From: Candidatus Kapaibacterium sp.
Lineage (GTDB): Bacteria > Bacteroidota > Ignavibacteria > Kapaibacteriales > UBA2268
Length of the DNA: 64,000 bases
Reading direction: 5' to 3'
Assembly (NCBI GenBank): GCA_938031175.1
Contig: CALHGZ010000001.1
Span: 124,001-188,000, forward strand
Part shown: positions 26,676 through 37,400 of the stretch, one piece after another
How positions within the stretch are numbered: position 1 is the stretch's first letter
How the letters are laid out: every line of letters begins with the position of its first letter
Notes under the pieces: model-generated
What the model was told of the DNA's origin: nothing
Seen by the model: the letters and a program-made list of their open reading frames with translations, nothing else
Database searches by the model: none
Made by a program: the position numbers and the translations under genes

Positions 26676-27722
26676 ATGGAAATTAATAAAAACAGAATTT
26701 ATAGAATAGCAATAGATGCAATGGGTGGTGATTTAGCTCCTGATAATGAAATACAAGGTGCTATATTGGCCAGCAAAAATAAAAAGTTTGATATTGATTT
26801 TGAGATCATATTTATTGGAAATGAAACCCAAATTAGACAATCATTAACTCAATATGATACAAATGGATTGAGATATTCGATCGTTCACGCCGATGAAACA
26901 ATAACAATGGACGACGACCCAACTGAGATATTAAAGAAAAAACCAAATTCATCATTGCACAAAGGATTGCAATACCATGCTCAGGGATATGCAGATTCAT
27001 TCATCTCAATCGGTAATACCGGTGCAGTATTATCAGTTGCAACCGTAACACTTGGTAGAATTAACGGTGTCAGCAGACCTACAATTGGTGCTTTGTTTCC
27101 CACAATAGGTAAAAAGCCGACGTTAATCCTTGATGTTGGTGCAAATATCGAAGCAAAATCCAGATTTCTCTATGAATTTGCTGTAATGGGTAGTATTTAT
27201 GTTAATTTAACACAAGGTATTGAAAATCCAAGAATAGGTTTACTTAATATTGGAGAAGAATCATCTAAAGGAACTGAGGAAATAATCAAAACTTATGATT
27301 TATTAAAGAATAGTAATATGAATTTTATCGGTAATATTGAGGGTAGAGATATATTATTAGGTTCAGCTGATGTGGTTGTTTGCGATGGGTTTACTGGTAA
27401 CGTCATCCTCAAATTTGCAGAAAGTATAACAGGTTTACTAAAGACAAAAATTAAAAATTATTCCAAAAGCTCAATATTTAAAAAACTTTTAACATTGACA
27501 GCATTGCCCGTGTTGAAAAATATATTTAGGGATTTTGATTATCAGGAATATGGTGGTGTTCCATTACTGGGAGTAAACGGTATTGTCCTAATTGGACATG
27601 GGAAATCATCACCAAAAGCAATTAGTAATATAATATTCCGCGCAATTGAATTAATACGACAGGAAATTAATCCTAAGATAGAAAATTCATTATCACCCAA
27701 AGTAATGTCAAACAATGGATAA
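26676..27722 (+). CDS. plsX: Phosphate acyltransferase PlsX
   Basis: Makes acyl-phosphate from acyl-ACP for phospholipid synthesis; 348 residues with the start used here. The N-terminal IAIDAMGGDLAPDNEI matches the PlsX signature. I use ATG 26676, 21 codons into a longer open frame that begins at TTG 26613. The extension (rich in Q, H, K) is not seen in the family and the SD at 26617 does not serve an in-frame start. VDETI-like and GNTGAVLS blocks, and DGFTGNVILKF near the C-terminal half, are family typical. Next gene is fabH (6-base gap). Confidence 0.93.
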   Translation: MEINKNRIYRIAIDAMGGDLAPDNEIQGAILASKNKKFDIDFEIIFIGNETQIRQSLTQYDTNGLRYSIVHADETITMDDDPTEILKKKPNSSLHKGLQYHAQGYADSFISIGNTGAVLSVATVTLGRINGVSRPTIGALFPTIGKKPTLILDVGANIEAKSRFLYEFAVMGSIYVNLTQGIENPRIGLLNIGEESSKGTEEIIKTYDLLKNSNMNFIGNIEGRDILLGSADVVVCDGFTGNVILKFAESITGLLKTKIKNYSKSSIFKKLLTLTALPVLKNIFRDFDYQEYGGVPLLGVNGIVLIGHGKSSPKAISNIIFRAIELIRQEINPKIENSLSPKVMSNNG

Positions 27723-27728
27723 TATCTA

Positions 27729-28718
27729 ATGCCTGCAACTATAACCTCAGTCGCCCATTATGTACCTCCGGATATTTATGATAATGCCTTTTTTGAAAGC
27801 TATTTAGATACTTCCAATGAATGGATTGTAACTAGAACCGGGATTTCAGAAAGAAGAATATTAAAACAAGGGGCAACCTCTGATTTAATTATACCTGCAG
27901 CTAAAGAATGCATAGAAAAAAGAGGAATTGAACCTGATGAAATAGATACAATAATTGTTGCAACAGTTACACCGGATTATCTATTCCCAAATACAGCTTC
28001 AATTGTCCAGCACAAATTGGGTATAAAAAATGTCTGGGGATTTGATTTATCAGCTGCCTGCTCAGGATTCATATTTGCACTTGTAACAGCCGCAGGATTA
28101 GTCGAAAGCGGGATTTCAAAAAAATTATTGCTTTGCGGTGCAGACAAAATGAGTGCAATCACTGATTACAGCGACCGAACCCAGGCGATTTTGTTTGGTG
28201 ATGCTGGTGGTTGTGTCTTAATAGAAAAATCTAAGGACCCAAATCTTGGTATATTAGATCATATCTTACAAGTAGATGGAGTTGGACTTCCTTATTTACA
28301 TATGCTTGGAGGTGGTAGTGCAAATCCAGCGAATCATGAAACAGTCGAAAAAAAGTATCATTATTTATATCAGGATGGTCAAACCGTATTCAAAGCAGCT
28401 GTTGTAGGTATGGCTGATTTTTCCCTTGAAATCATGAGAAGGAACAATTTAAAATCGGAAGATGTTGACTGGTTAGTTCCACATCAAGCAAATTTAAGAA
28501 TTATATCAGCTACTGGCAATAGAATGGGACTTCCACCCGAGAAAGTGATGGTAAATATAGATAAGTATGGGAATACAACCGCCGCTACTATCCCTATGTG
28601 TTTATCGGAATGGCATCAAGCTGGTAAATTAAAAAAGGGACATAATCTAATTCTTGCTAGTTTTGGTGCTGGCTATACTGTTGGTGCTGTTTATATGAAA
28701 TGGTATATGAATGACTAA
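27729..28718 (+). CDS. fabH: Beta-ketoacyl-ACP synthase III
   Basis: Initiates fatty-acid synthesis by condensing acetyl-CoA with malonyl-ACP; 329 residues. The catalytic triad is intact: C111 (SAACSGF), H252 (VPHQANLR), N282 (YGNTTAATIP). Length and GGGSANPA loop are typical. It sits between plsX and fabD, the conserved order. Confidence 0.96.
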   Translation: MPATITSVAHYVPPDIYDNAFFESYLDTSNEWIVTRTGISERRILKQGATSDLIIPAAKECIEKRGIEPDEIDTIIVATVTPDYLFPNTASIVQHKLGIKNVWGFDLSAACSGFIFALVTAAGLVESGISKKLLLCGADKMSAITDYSDRTQAILFGDAGGCVLIEKSKDPNLGILDHILQVDGVGLPYLHMLGGGSANPANHETVEKKYHYLYQDGQTVFKAAVVGMADFSLEIMRRNNLKSEDVDWLVPHQANLRIISATGNRMGLPPEKVMVNIDKYGNTTAATIPMCLSEWHQAGKLKKGHNLILASFGAGYTVGAVYMKWYMND

Positions 28719-28733
28719 TAAAAGACTGTGGAT

Positions 28734-29663
28734 ATGAGTAAAGCATTATTATTTTCTGGTCAGGGGTCGCAATATGTAGGAATGGCAAGTGATTTATACG
28801 ATTCTTACGAAACTGCCAAGAAAATCATAGATACTGCGGATAAGCTTTTAAACTTTAAAATAAGTCAAATTATGTTCAATGGACCCCTGGAAGTTTTAAA
28901 GGAAACAAGATACACGCAAGCAGCATTATTTTTGCATTCCGCTGTAATATTTGAACTTGTTGGAAACAAGATTGACTTTAGTTGTGTAGCTGGTCATTCA
29001 GTTGGAGAATATGCAGCACTTTACTCAGCAGGGGTTCTTTCCTTCGAAGATGCTCTTGAATTGGTTGCACTCCGTGGGGAATTAATGTTCAAAGCTGGTG
29101 AAAAAATGCCAGGAACAATGTTTGCTATAATAGGTTTGGATGATGAAAAGGTAGAAGAACTTTGCAAAGAATTAAATAAACCAACAGAATCAAAAATTAT
29201 TGTAGCAGCTAATTACAATTCTCCTGGTCAGATTGTAATTTCAGGCTCTGCAGATTATCTAAGAGAGAAAGCCCAAGTTTTCAAAGATAATGGTGCTAAG
29301 CTGGTGACAGAGCTTGTAGTAAGTGGAGCTTTTCATTCTCCCCTTATGGAACCAGCAAGAAAAGAATTAGAAAAAAAGATAAATCAACTAAAATTTAATG
29401 ACGCAAAAGTGCCGGTTTATACGAATGTCGATGCAAAACCGGAGAAAAATGGGCAGAAGTTAAAAGAAGCTCTTATCAAACAACTAACAATGCCGGTTAA
29501 ATGGACAGATATTTTGAAAAGAATGTATGCTGATGGAATTAAGACTTATATTGAAGTTGGTGCAGGTAAAGTCTTACAAGGATTAGTAAAAAGAACTCTA
29601 AGCGGAGTAAATATCGAAGGTATTGATAAAGCTGAAGATATTAAGAAATATTTAGAAACATAA
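28734..29663 (+). CDS. fabD: Malonyl-CoA:ACP transacylase
   Basis: Transfers malonyl from CoA to ACP; 309 residues from ATG 28734. An in-frame GTG two codons upstream (28728) is possible, but ATG gives the usual SKALLFSGQGSQ opening. Active-site Ser lies in GHSVGEYAAL (Ser89 from this start) and the catalytic His in SGAFHSPLM. Ten and more bases separate it from fabH. Motifs are complete. Confidence 0.95.
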   Translation: MSKALLFSGQGSQYVGMASDLYDSYETAKKIIDTADKLLNFKISQIMFNGPLEVLKETRYTQAALFLHSAVIFELVGNKIDFSCVAGHSVGEYAALYSAGVLSFEDALELVALRGELMFKAGEKMPGTMFAIIGLDDEKVEELCKELNKPTESKIIVAANYNSPGQIVISGSADYLREKAQVFKDNGAKLVTELVVSGAFHSPLMEPARKELEKKINQLKFNDAKVPVYTNVDAKPEKNGQKLKEALIKQLTMPVKWTDILKRMYADGIKTYIEVGAGKVLQGLVKRTLSGVNIEGIDKAEDIKKYLET

Positions 29664-29707
29664 AAATTATTATATTGCATTTATTTTTTTATCAATTTCT
29701 GGTTAAT

Positions 29708-30448
29708 ATGAGATTTCAAGATAAAGTAATAGTTGTTACAGGTGGTTGCAGAGGTATAGGTAAAGCCATAGTCGAAAAATTTGCAAGTGAAGGAGCAATT
29801 GTTTACGCTCTTGATTATGTTATACCATCAGAAAGTGAATTCGATTTTGAAAATAAAGAATTAAAAAATAGAATAAAAACTATTCAAACCGATGTAACAT
29901 CTGAAGAGTCAGTAAGATTAACATTCGAAACAATCATCGGAGAGCAAAGCAGGATTGATGTTTTAGTCAATAATGCTGGTATTACACGAGATAATTTGTT
30001 GATGAGAATGACAAGCGACCAATGGGATGCGGTAATAAACACCAATCTCAAAGGAGTCTTTCTTTGCTCAAAATATGTTTTAAAAGCAATGATGCCCCAA
30101 CGTAGTGGCACAATAATTAATATAGGTTCAATAGTTGGCAGCATAGGCAATGCTGGGCAATCAAATTACTCAGCTTCAAAAGCAGGTGTAATAGGATTTA
30201 CAAAATCATTAGCTAAAGAAGTTGGCTCAAGAGGAATACGTGTTAATTGTATTGCCCCCGGTTTTGTAATAACAGCAATGACAGAGCAATTGACAGAAGA
30301 ACAGAAATCAGATTTTTTAAAAAATATACCACTTAAACGAGCAGCAACACCTGAAACTATTGCAAACGTAGTAGCTTTTTTCGCTTCCGACGATGCTGAT
30401 TATATAACAGGACAAGTACTGCACGTTGACGGTGGATTAGCAATGTAA
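29708..30448 (+). CDS. fabG: 3-oxoacyl-ACP reductase
   Basis: NADPH-dependent short-chain reductase of 246 residues. The start is ATG 29708 (RFQDKVIVVTGG) because a longer frame from TTG 29675 adds eleven hydrophobic residues not found in the family. Cofactor motif TGGCRGIGKA, NNAG, catalytic Ser (GSIVGSIGN), and YSASKAG with Tyr and Lys are all visible. The C-terminal GQVLHVDGGLAM tail is the FabG signature. Confidence 0.95.
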   Translation: MRFQDKVIVVTGGCRGIGKAIVEKFASEGAIVYALDYVIPSESEFDFENKELKNRIKTIQTDVTSEESVRLTFETIIGEQSRIDVLVNNAGITRDNLLMRMTSDQWDAVINTNLKGVFLCSKYVLKAMMPQRSGTIINIGSIVGSIGNAGQSNYSASKAGVIGFTKSLAKEVGSRGIRVNCIAPGFVITAMTEQLTEEQKSDFLKNIPLKRAATPETIANVVAFFASDDADYITGQVLHVDGGLAM

Positions 30449-30493
30449 ATCATTTAATTCAATTTATATGTTAATTAATCTTTGAGGTTAAAT

Positions 30494-30736
30494 ATGGATA
30501 ATTTGAAGCAAAAAGTAACTGAGATCATTGTAAAAAAGCTCGGTGTTGAAGAGACCCAGGTAACAGATGAAGCATCATTTACCAAAGATTTGGGAGCTGA
30601 TTCGCTTGATACTGTTGAATTAATTATGGAATTCGAAAAAGAATTCGATATACAAATTGAAGATTCCGATGCAGAGAAAATTCAAACAGTTGGAAATGTT
30701 ATTTCCTATTTACAAGAAAAATTAGCTAATAAATAA
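30494..30736 (+). CDS. acpP: Acyl carrier protein
   Basis: Small acidic carrier of 80 residues with the phosphopantetheine-attachment motif [10 protein letters not shown] (Ser in DSL). The start is ATG 30494, supported by TTTGAGG at 30482-30488. A TTG four codons earlier is in frame but less likely. Between fabG and fabF as in most bacteria. Confidence 0.97.
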   Translation: MDNLKQKVTEIIVKKLGVEETQVTDEASFTKDLGADSLDTVELIMEFEKEFDIQIEDSDAEKIQTVGNVISYLQEKLANK

Positions 30737-30762
30737 TTTTATAAACAAACAAGTAAGTTATT

Positions 30763-32022
30763 ATGCCCAGATACAATTTCCCAAGAGTAGTTGTAACAGG
30801 GATTGGTGCAGTTACACCTATAGGTAATAATGTTGAGGAATTTTGGAATTCAATGCTTGAAGGTAAAAGTGGAACAGACTATATAACCAAATTCGATGCA
30901 TCACAATTTGCAACACGTATTGCCAATGAAGTCAAAAATTATGACCCACTTTTACATATGAACCGCAAAGAAGTTCAAAGGATGGATTTATTTACCCAAT
31001 ATGCAATGTCTTCGACAGTAATGGCAATTGAAGATGCGCAAATAGATTTTGAGAAAACAGATAAAAATCGAGTTGGTGTGATCATTGGTTCCGGCATAGG
31101 CGGAATGTGGACATATCATTATCAGCAAGAGGAATTATATAAGCGAGGTGGTAATCCTGACAGAATTTCTCCATTCTTCATCCCAATGCTAATAGCAGAC
31201 ATAGCAGCAGGATATGTTGCAATCCGTTGGGGTCTTAAAGGACCTAATTATGCAACAACATCAGCTTGCGCAACTTCTTCACATGCAATAGCAGATGCTT
31301 TCATGCTAATCCAACGTGGTGATGCCGATGTAATGGTTGTTGGCGGTAGCGAAGCTGTAATCTGCCCAATGGGTGTTGGTGGCTTCAATGCGATGAAGGC
31401 TCTATCAACAAGAAATGATGATCCGAAAACAGCAAGTCGCCCATTCGATAGAGATAGAGACGGTTTTGTAATGGGTGAAGGCGGTGGTATTTTAATATTA
31501 GAAACGCTTGAACATGCATTGAATAGAGGTGCCAAAATTTATGCAGAAATCTCAGGAATCGGTTTGACCGACGATGGATTTCATATAACACAACCAGCTC
31601 CTGGCGGAGAAGGTGCAGTACGTTCGATGAAATTATGTATCGAGGATGCAGGACTGACGATTAATGACATAGATTATATAAATGCACACGGTACCTCAAC
31701 ACAGTATAATGATAAAAACGAAACTGAAGCCATTAAAACGCTTTTTGGAGAAAGGGCATATAAAATATCAATAAGTTCAATAAAATCAATGGTAGGGCAT
31801 TTGTTGGGGGCTGCTGGCGCTGTTGAAGCTATTGCAACAGTACTTGCAATTAAAAATGGGATTGTACCACCAACGATAAATTATTTTACACCTGACCCGG
31901 ATTGCGACCTTGATTATACACCGAATAAACCAAAAAGTAAAGAAATCAGAGCCGCAATAAGTAATACATTTGGTTTTGGCGGACATAATGCCTCGATTTG
32001 TTTCAAAGCATATGAAGAATAA
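30763..32022 (+). CDS. fabF: Beta-ketoacyl-ACP synthase II
   Basis: Elongating condensing enzyme of 419 residues. Catalytic C169 (TTSACATSSHA), H309 (NAHGTSTQYND) and H346 (MVGHLLGAAGA) are present, with the TFGFGGHNAS C-terminal loop. The order acpP-fabF-rnc is a conserved bacterial block. No SD of note. Confidence 0.97.
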   Translation: MPRYNFPRVVVTGIGAVTPIGNNVEEFWNSMLEGKSGTDYITKFDASQFATRIANEVKNYDPLLHMNRKEVQRMDLFTQYAMSSTVMAIEDAQIDFEKTDKNRVGVIIGSGIGGMWTYHYQQEELYKRGGNPDRISPFFIPMLIADIAAGYVAIRWGLKGPNYATTSACATSSHAIADAFMLIQRGDADVMVVGGSEAVICPMGVGGFNAMKALSTRNDDPKTASRPFDRDRDGFVMGEGGGILILETLEHALNRGAKIYAEISGIGLTDDGFHITQPAPGGEGAVRSMKLCIEDAGLTINDIDYINAHGTSTQYNDKNETEAIKTLFGERAYKISISSIKSMVGHLLGAAGAVEAIATVLAIKNGIVPPTINYFTPDPDCDLDYTPNKPKSKEIRAAISNTFGFGGHNASICFKAYEE

Positions 32023-32047
32023 ATAACTTGATGAATTTAATTCAGAA

Positions 32048-32875
32048 GTGAAGAGTTTAATTAAACAAGTTTACGGTGGTTGGTCTAAATTATTCACCTC
32101 AAAAGGTGGTCAGTTAGAGGAAATAAAACCAAATACAGATATTACTGAAATTGGTTTGTTTTCTGAAGATGAAAAATTAAGATTAAAAAATGCACTTGGA
32201 ATCGAGATAAAAAACTTTGGACTATTTGAAGAAGCCTTAATACATCGTTCTTACATTCAAGTAATAGCTGAAGCTAAGTCTCATTCAAATGAAAGGTTAG
32301 AGTTCCTAGGGGATTCAGTACTCGGAATGATAATATCTGAATATTTATTTTTAAAAAATCCAAATCTTGAAGAAGGAGAATTAACAAAGATGCGCTCTTG
32401 GCTTGTCAATAAAAAGACACTCGCCATTTGCGCACAAAAATTGCAACTCGATAAATTTATTAAATTAAGTTATAGTGCTGAGAAATCTTTAAAAAGTGGT
32501 AGTGATTCTATACTTGCTGATTGTTTGGAGGCAATTGTAGCTGCAATTTTTCTCGACAACGGTTTCCAGATCACCAAAAATTTCGTCATTAACGTTTTGG
32601 TACCTGTAATGACAAGCAAAAATATAATGGTAGATACCAATTATAAGAGTATATTACTTGAAGCAGTACAAGCACTTGGCTTACCCGCTCCCGTTTATCA
32701 CGTAATAAGCGAAAAAGGTCCAGACCATGACAAAGAATTTACAGTTGGGGTCTATATTAATGAGCAATTAGAAGGTACGGGAACAGGTAAAAGCAAAAAG
32801 AAAGCAGAACAAGCTGCTGCTCAAATGGCATTTGAAACAAAATTTTTTAATATCGAAACTAAAAATACTGAATGA
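32048..32875 (+). CDS. rnc: Ribonuclease III
   Basis: Double-strand-specific RNase of 275 residues. The RNase III signature [13 protein letters not shown] is intact with its acidic pair (E, D), and [12 protein letters not shown] carries the second metal site. A C-terminal dsRNA-binding domain (about 200-270) ends in [14 protein letters not shown]. The start is GTG 32048 without a strong SD, so an internal start is possible; the N-terminal about 45 residues are longer than the E. coli enzyme. Confidence 0.95.
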   Translation: MKSLIKQVYGGWSKLFTSKGGQLEEIKPNTDITEIGLFSEDEKLRLKNALGIEIKNFGLFEEALIHRSYIQVIAEAKSHSNERLEFLGDSVLGMIISEYLFLKNPNLEEGELTKMRSWLVNKKTLAICAQKLQLDKFIKLSYSAEKSLKSGSDSILADCLEAIVAAIFLDNGFQITKNFVINVLVPVMTSKNIMVDTNYKSILLEAVQALGLPAPVYHVISEKGPDHDKEFTVGVYINEQLEGTGTGKSKKKAEQAAAQMAFETKFFNIETKNTE

Positions 32876-32882
32876 GGATAAT

Positions 32883-34334
32883 ATGGAAAAATTAATATTT
32901 GAAAAAAGTGTAAGCGGGCGAAAAGGATATACATTACCAAGATTAGATGTGGAAAAAAAAGAATTAAGTGAACTTATTCCAGAGAATTTTTTGAGAAAAA
33001 CATCCCTTGATTTGCCTGAAGTTAGTGAAATTGATGTAGCAAGACATTTTTTAAAACTATCACATTTGAATTATAATATCGAAATAGGCCTTTATCCCTT
33101 AGGTTCCTGTACAATGAAATACAATCCTAAAATCAATGAAAAAACAGCTTTTCTGCCAGGATTTACTGAATTGCATCCTTGCTCAGACGAAAATTTTGCT
33201 CAGGGTGCATTAGCATTGATATATGAAATTGAAGAATATTTGAAGGAGATAACTGGTTTCCAAGGGGTTACTCTTCAGCCCGCAGCCGGTTCCCAGGGAG
33301 AATTAACTGGTATAATGCTTTTTAAAGCATATCACAAAGACAAAGGGGATACGAAAAGAAAAGTCATCTTAATACCTGATTCAGCTCATGGAACTAATCC
33401 AGCTTCAGCGTCAATAGCTGGATATCAGGTTGTAAGCATTAAATCAAACACTAGGGGACGTATTGATTTAGATGATTTAGCTCAAAAAGCAGATGAAACA
33501 GTTGCGGGATTAATGCTTACAAATCCAAACACTCTTGGACTATTTGAATCTGATATTATTAAAATTTCTGAAATTATACATAATTGCGGTGGATTAATGT
33601 ATATGGATGGGGCTAATTTGAATGCATTGCTTGGAATAGCCCGTCCGTCGGATATGAATTTCGATTGTGTACACATTAATTTGCATAAAACTTTTTCAAC
33701 GCCCCACGGTGGTGGAGGACCTGGAGCAGGACCTATTTGTGTCAATGAGAAATTGATACCATATTTGCCTGTACCAATTGTTGTTAAAGATGGTGATAAG
33801 TACCGTATAGTTATGGATACGCCTAAAACAATAGGTAAAGTACATTCATTTTTCGGTAATTTTGGTGTATTTATTCGCGCATTGACTTATATGAAAATGC
33901 TTGGTCCGGATGGTATGCGTGAGGTAGCAGAAAATGCAATTATCAATGCAAATTACTTATTTAGTAGACTAAAAAGTAAATACTACGCACCTTATGACGA
34001 GTACTGTATGCACGAATTTATAATAAGTGGTGATAATCAGAAAAAATTAGGAGTTACAACTAAAGACATTGCCAAACGTTTGCTCGATTATGGTTTTCAT
34101 GCACCAACCATATATTTCCCACTTATTGTTCATGAAGCCATGCTTGTTGAGCCGACGGAAACTGAGTCTCTTGAAAATTTAGATGCATTTGCTGATGCGA
34201 TGCTTGCTATTGCTGCGGAAGTTGAAAACAATCCTGAAATTGTGCTTTCAGCTCCGCATAATACACCGGTTAAAAGAGTTGATGATGCATTAGCAGTCAG
34301 AAAACTGAATGTTTCCTGGTTTCAAAAATTTTAA
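32883..34334 (+). CDS. gcvPB: Glycine dehydrogenase (decarboxylating) subunit 2
   Basis: C-terminal-half P-protein of the glycine cleavage system, 483 residues. The PLP lysine lies in [16 protein letters not shown] (near residue 275). I chose ATG 32883 with a GAGGA SD over an ATG 51 bases upstream that would lie inside rnc. In the split-type system it pairs with GcvPA, which is not in the window, nor are gcvH and gcvT. It ends at a strong terminator. Confidence 0.94.
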   Translation: MEKLIFEKSVSGRKGYTLPRLDVEKKELSELIPENFLRKTSLDLPEVSEIDVARHFLKLSHLNYNIEIGLYPLGSCTMKYNPKINEKTAFLPGFTELHPCSDENFAQGALALIYEIEEYLKEITGFQGVTLQPAAGSQGELTGIMLFKAYHKDKGDTKRKVILIPDSAHGTNPASASIAGYQVVSIKSNTRGRIDLDDLAQKADETVAGLMLTNPNTLGLFESDIIKISEIIHNCGGLMYMDGANLNALLGIARPSDMNFDCVHINLHKTFSTPHGGGGPGAGPICVNEKLIPYLPVPIVVKDGDKYRIVMDTPKTIGKVHSFFGNFGVFIRALTYMKMLGPDGMREVAENAIINANYLFSRLKSKYYAPYDEYCMHEFIISGDNQKKLGVTTKDIAKRLLDYGFHAPTIYFPLIVHEAMLVEPTETESLENLDAFADAMLAIAAEVENNPEIVLSAPHNTPVKRVDDALAVRKLNVSWFQKF

Positions 34335-34355
34335 GATACAATAAAAATTAACAAT

Positions 34356-34382
34356 GGGGGTGCATTAGCACCCTTTTTTTTT
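34356..34382 (+). terminator. Rho-independent terminator after gcvPB
   Basis: Stem GGGTGC (34358-34363), loop ATTA, GCACCC (34368-34373), then nine T (34374-34382). It closes the fatty-acid/rnc/gcvPB transcription unit. Confidence 0.93.
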
Positions 34383-34487
34383 GAAACAATCTATGAAAAG
34401 CAGTGTTTATTGTATTAAATTGATTTATAAAAATCATTGTCAAATAATTACGTCTCAAATTATTATGAATAATATAATGCAGGATCA

Positions 34488-37400
34488 ATGATGCTTAAAC
34501 GTATATCATTTTTGATAAATTTAATATTGATTTGCTTTTTACTTTCGAATAATCTTTATTCACAGTTTGGTAAAAATAAAGTTCAGTATGAAGATTTCGA
34601 TTGGAAATATATAGAAACCAAGCATTTTGAGGTATTTTACAATAAAGGTTCCAAATATCTTGCAAGTTTCGTTGCAATAGAGGCTGAAAATGCACTCCGT
34701 TCTATTCAATATACACTCAATTTTACGATAAACAACAAAATAATCATAATTGTATATGATACACATAATGAATTCCAGCAAACCAATGTAATTGGACAAT
34801 TTATGCCAGAAGGCATAGGTGGGGTAACCGAGCTTTTTAAAAATAGAGTAGTTATTCCATTTCAGGGTAGTTATAGTCAATTGCGTCACGTTGTTCATCA
34901 CGAATTAGTGCACGCGGTGATAAATGATATGCTATATGGTGGAACTTTTCAATCAGCTCTAACCACATCAAGTGGAATACAATTTCCCTTATGGATGCAT
35001 GAAGGGTTGTGCGAATGGGAGAGTATTGGCGGGATGGATACAGATACGGATATGTTTATGCGTGATTTGACTATTAGTGAATATTTACCACCACTTGAGA
35101 GATTAAATGGATATTTGGCTTACCGTGGTGGTCAAACATTCTATTGGTATGTTGCAGAAAATTACGGTGAACAACGAGTTGGTGAGTTGATTAATAAATT
35201 AAAAGTCAGTTATACATTAGATGCAGCTTTTAAAAGCACTTTCAATATGTCATTAGAAGAATTCTCCGAAAAGTGGCAAAAAGATTTGAAAAAGTATTAT
35301 TGGACGGATTTGGACATTTTCCAAGATGTAACTGATTTTGCAACAGCAATCACAGACAGAAAAAAAAGAGGTAATTTTTACAATTCTTCTCCGGCAATTT
35401 CACCTGACGGAGATAAAGTGGCTTATATTTCTGATAAAAAAGGTATTTTTAGTGTTTTTATACAAAATATTGATGATAAAACTTCCGCTCGTGAACTTGT
35501 GAGTAGCTTCAGGCGTCAAGATTTTGAGGATTTAAATATACTAACTCCGGGTATCTCGTGGAGTCCAGATGGCAAAAGATTAGCAATTTCTGCTAAAGCA
35601 GGAGGAGAAGATGCTGTGTTTTTAGTCGATGTTGCCACCGGTAGATATCAAAGGTTACTCTTTGGTTTACGCTCGATTACATCAGTTGATTGGTCTCCAG
35701 ATGGAGATAAACTTGCATTTATCGGTATAAAAGATAATAAAAGCGACATATATGTTTATAAATTCTCAACTGATTACTTGTACAATTTAACCGATGATAT
35801 TTTTAGTGATGCAAACCCTGTTTGGGGTCCCGATTCTGAAACAATATATTTTATTTCCGATAGAGGGGATTTCACTGAAACAGGAATAAATCACACGTTT
35901 AGAATCTGGAATCACTATTATGAAAATTCTGATATTTATTCAATTAATCTGATTACTAAGAAAATAAAAAGATTGACTTTTGATGGTGATTATAAGAAGA
36001 CATCAATTGCAATTTCGAAAGATAATAACAAACTAATTTTTACATCTGATAAGAACGGAATTAGTAACATTTATATTTTGCAATTAAGTACAGGCGAAAT
36101 TAAACCACTAACGAATTCGATTCACGGAATAACCCAATTATCATTATCTCGGGATGAAAGCAAACTTATATTTACTGGTCAAGTAAAAGCCGGATACGAT
36201 TTATATTTAATTCGATATCCATTCAATAGAGAATTAAAAGTTGACTCACTTCCTTTGACTAAATTCCGTCGTAGTTGGTTAGAAAAAAGAGGTTTAATAG
36301 CTATTAAGCAAGAGCAACCTGAAATTATTTCTGAAGCTGAAGAAATCGAATCTCACTATGGCAAATTTCAAGTATCTTTCGATAATCAACAGGTTATACA
36401 ACCAAACCCAGATGTAGTTCAGAGAACAGATTTTTATCGACAGTTTGCAACAAAGGGCGAAAATTATAGCGATACTGATTTTGTTGAGCGTGATTACAAA
36501 ATCAGATTTACTCCGGACTTAATATTGGGTAATCCTGGATATAGCACTTACTGGGGCTTTCAAGGTATTACCCAAATGCTTTTTAGCGACGTTTTAGGCG
36601 ACCATCAGATTTATATACTAGGTAATCTTTTGCTGGATTTAAGAAATAGTTCCTTTTTTGTTTCGTATTTGTACTTACCAGAAGTAATAGACTATCAGTT
36701 TAGTATTTTCCATAGTGCAGGATTTGTTTATAGATGGTATAGAAGTTCAATTTCTGAGCGTCCTGAGAATGTGCTTTTTAGATTTAGAAATTGGGGTGCT
36801 TCGATTCAAGCAGCATATCCTTTTGATTTGTTTACTCGGGTTGAATGGGGTTTGAGTTGGCTTAATTTATCTAAAGAAAATATAGACAATCCGCTTTCTA
36901 ATCTCAATGTAAGCAGAATGCTATTTGTACCTGAAGGAAGATATGTATATGATGATGTATTGTATGGAATGTTTGCACCTGTGCTTGGATCAAGATTTTA
37001 TATAGGTTTTAAGGGTACACCGAAATTATCTGCTGATGGGATAGGATTTATGTCTTTGACTGGTGATTTTAGACATTACATACCATTATGGGATTATTTG
37101 AATTTAGCCATACGAGGAACTCTCGGAGCAAGTTTTGGTCCTAATCCGCAGCGTTTTTTCCTTGGTGGCACTGAGAATTGGATAAATGCAACTTTCCGTG
37201 ATAATTTGTTACCATTCGATCAACCTGAAGATTTTGCTTTTATGGAATTTGTAATGCCTCTACGTGGTGTTAGTGTAAATGAATTAAATGGCTCAAAATT
37301 TTTCCTTACAAATATAGAATTTAGATTCCCATTGTTTAGGGCTTTATTAGCTGGACCAATTCCAATACTTTTCCAAAGTGTTATGGGGGCTATCTTTTTA

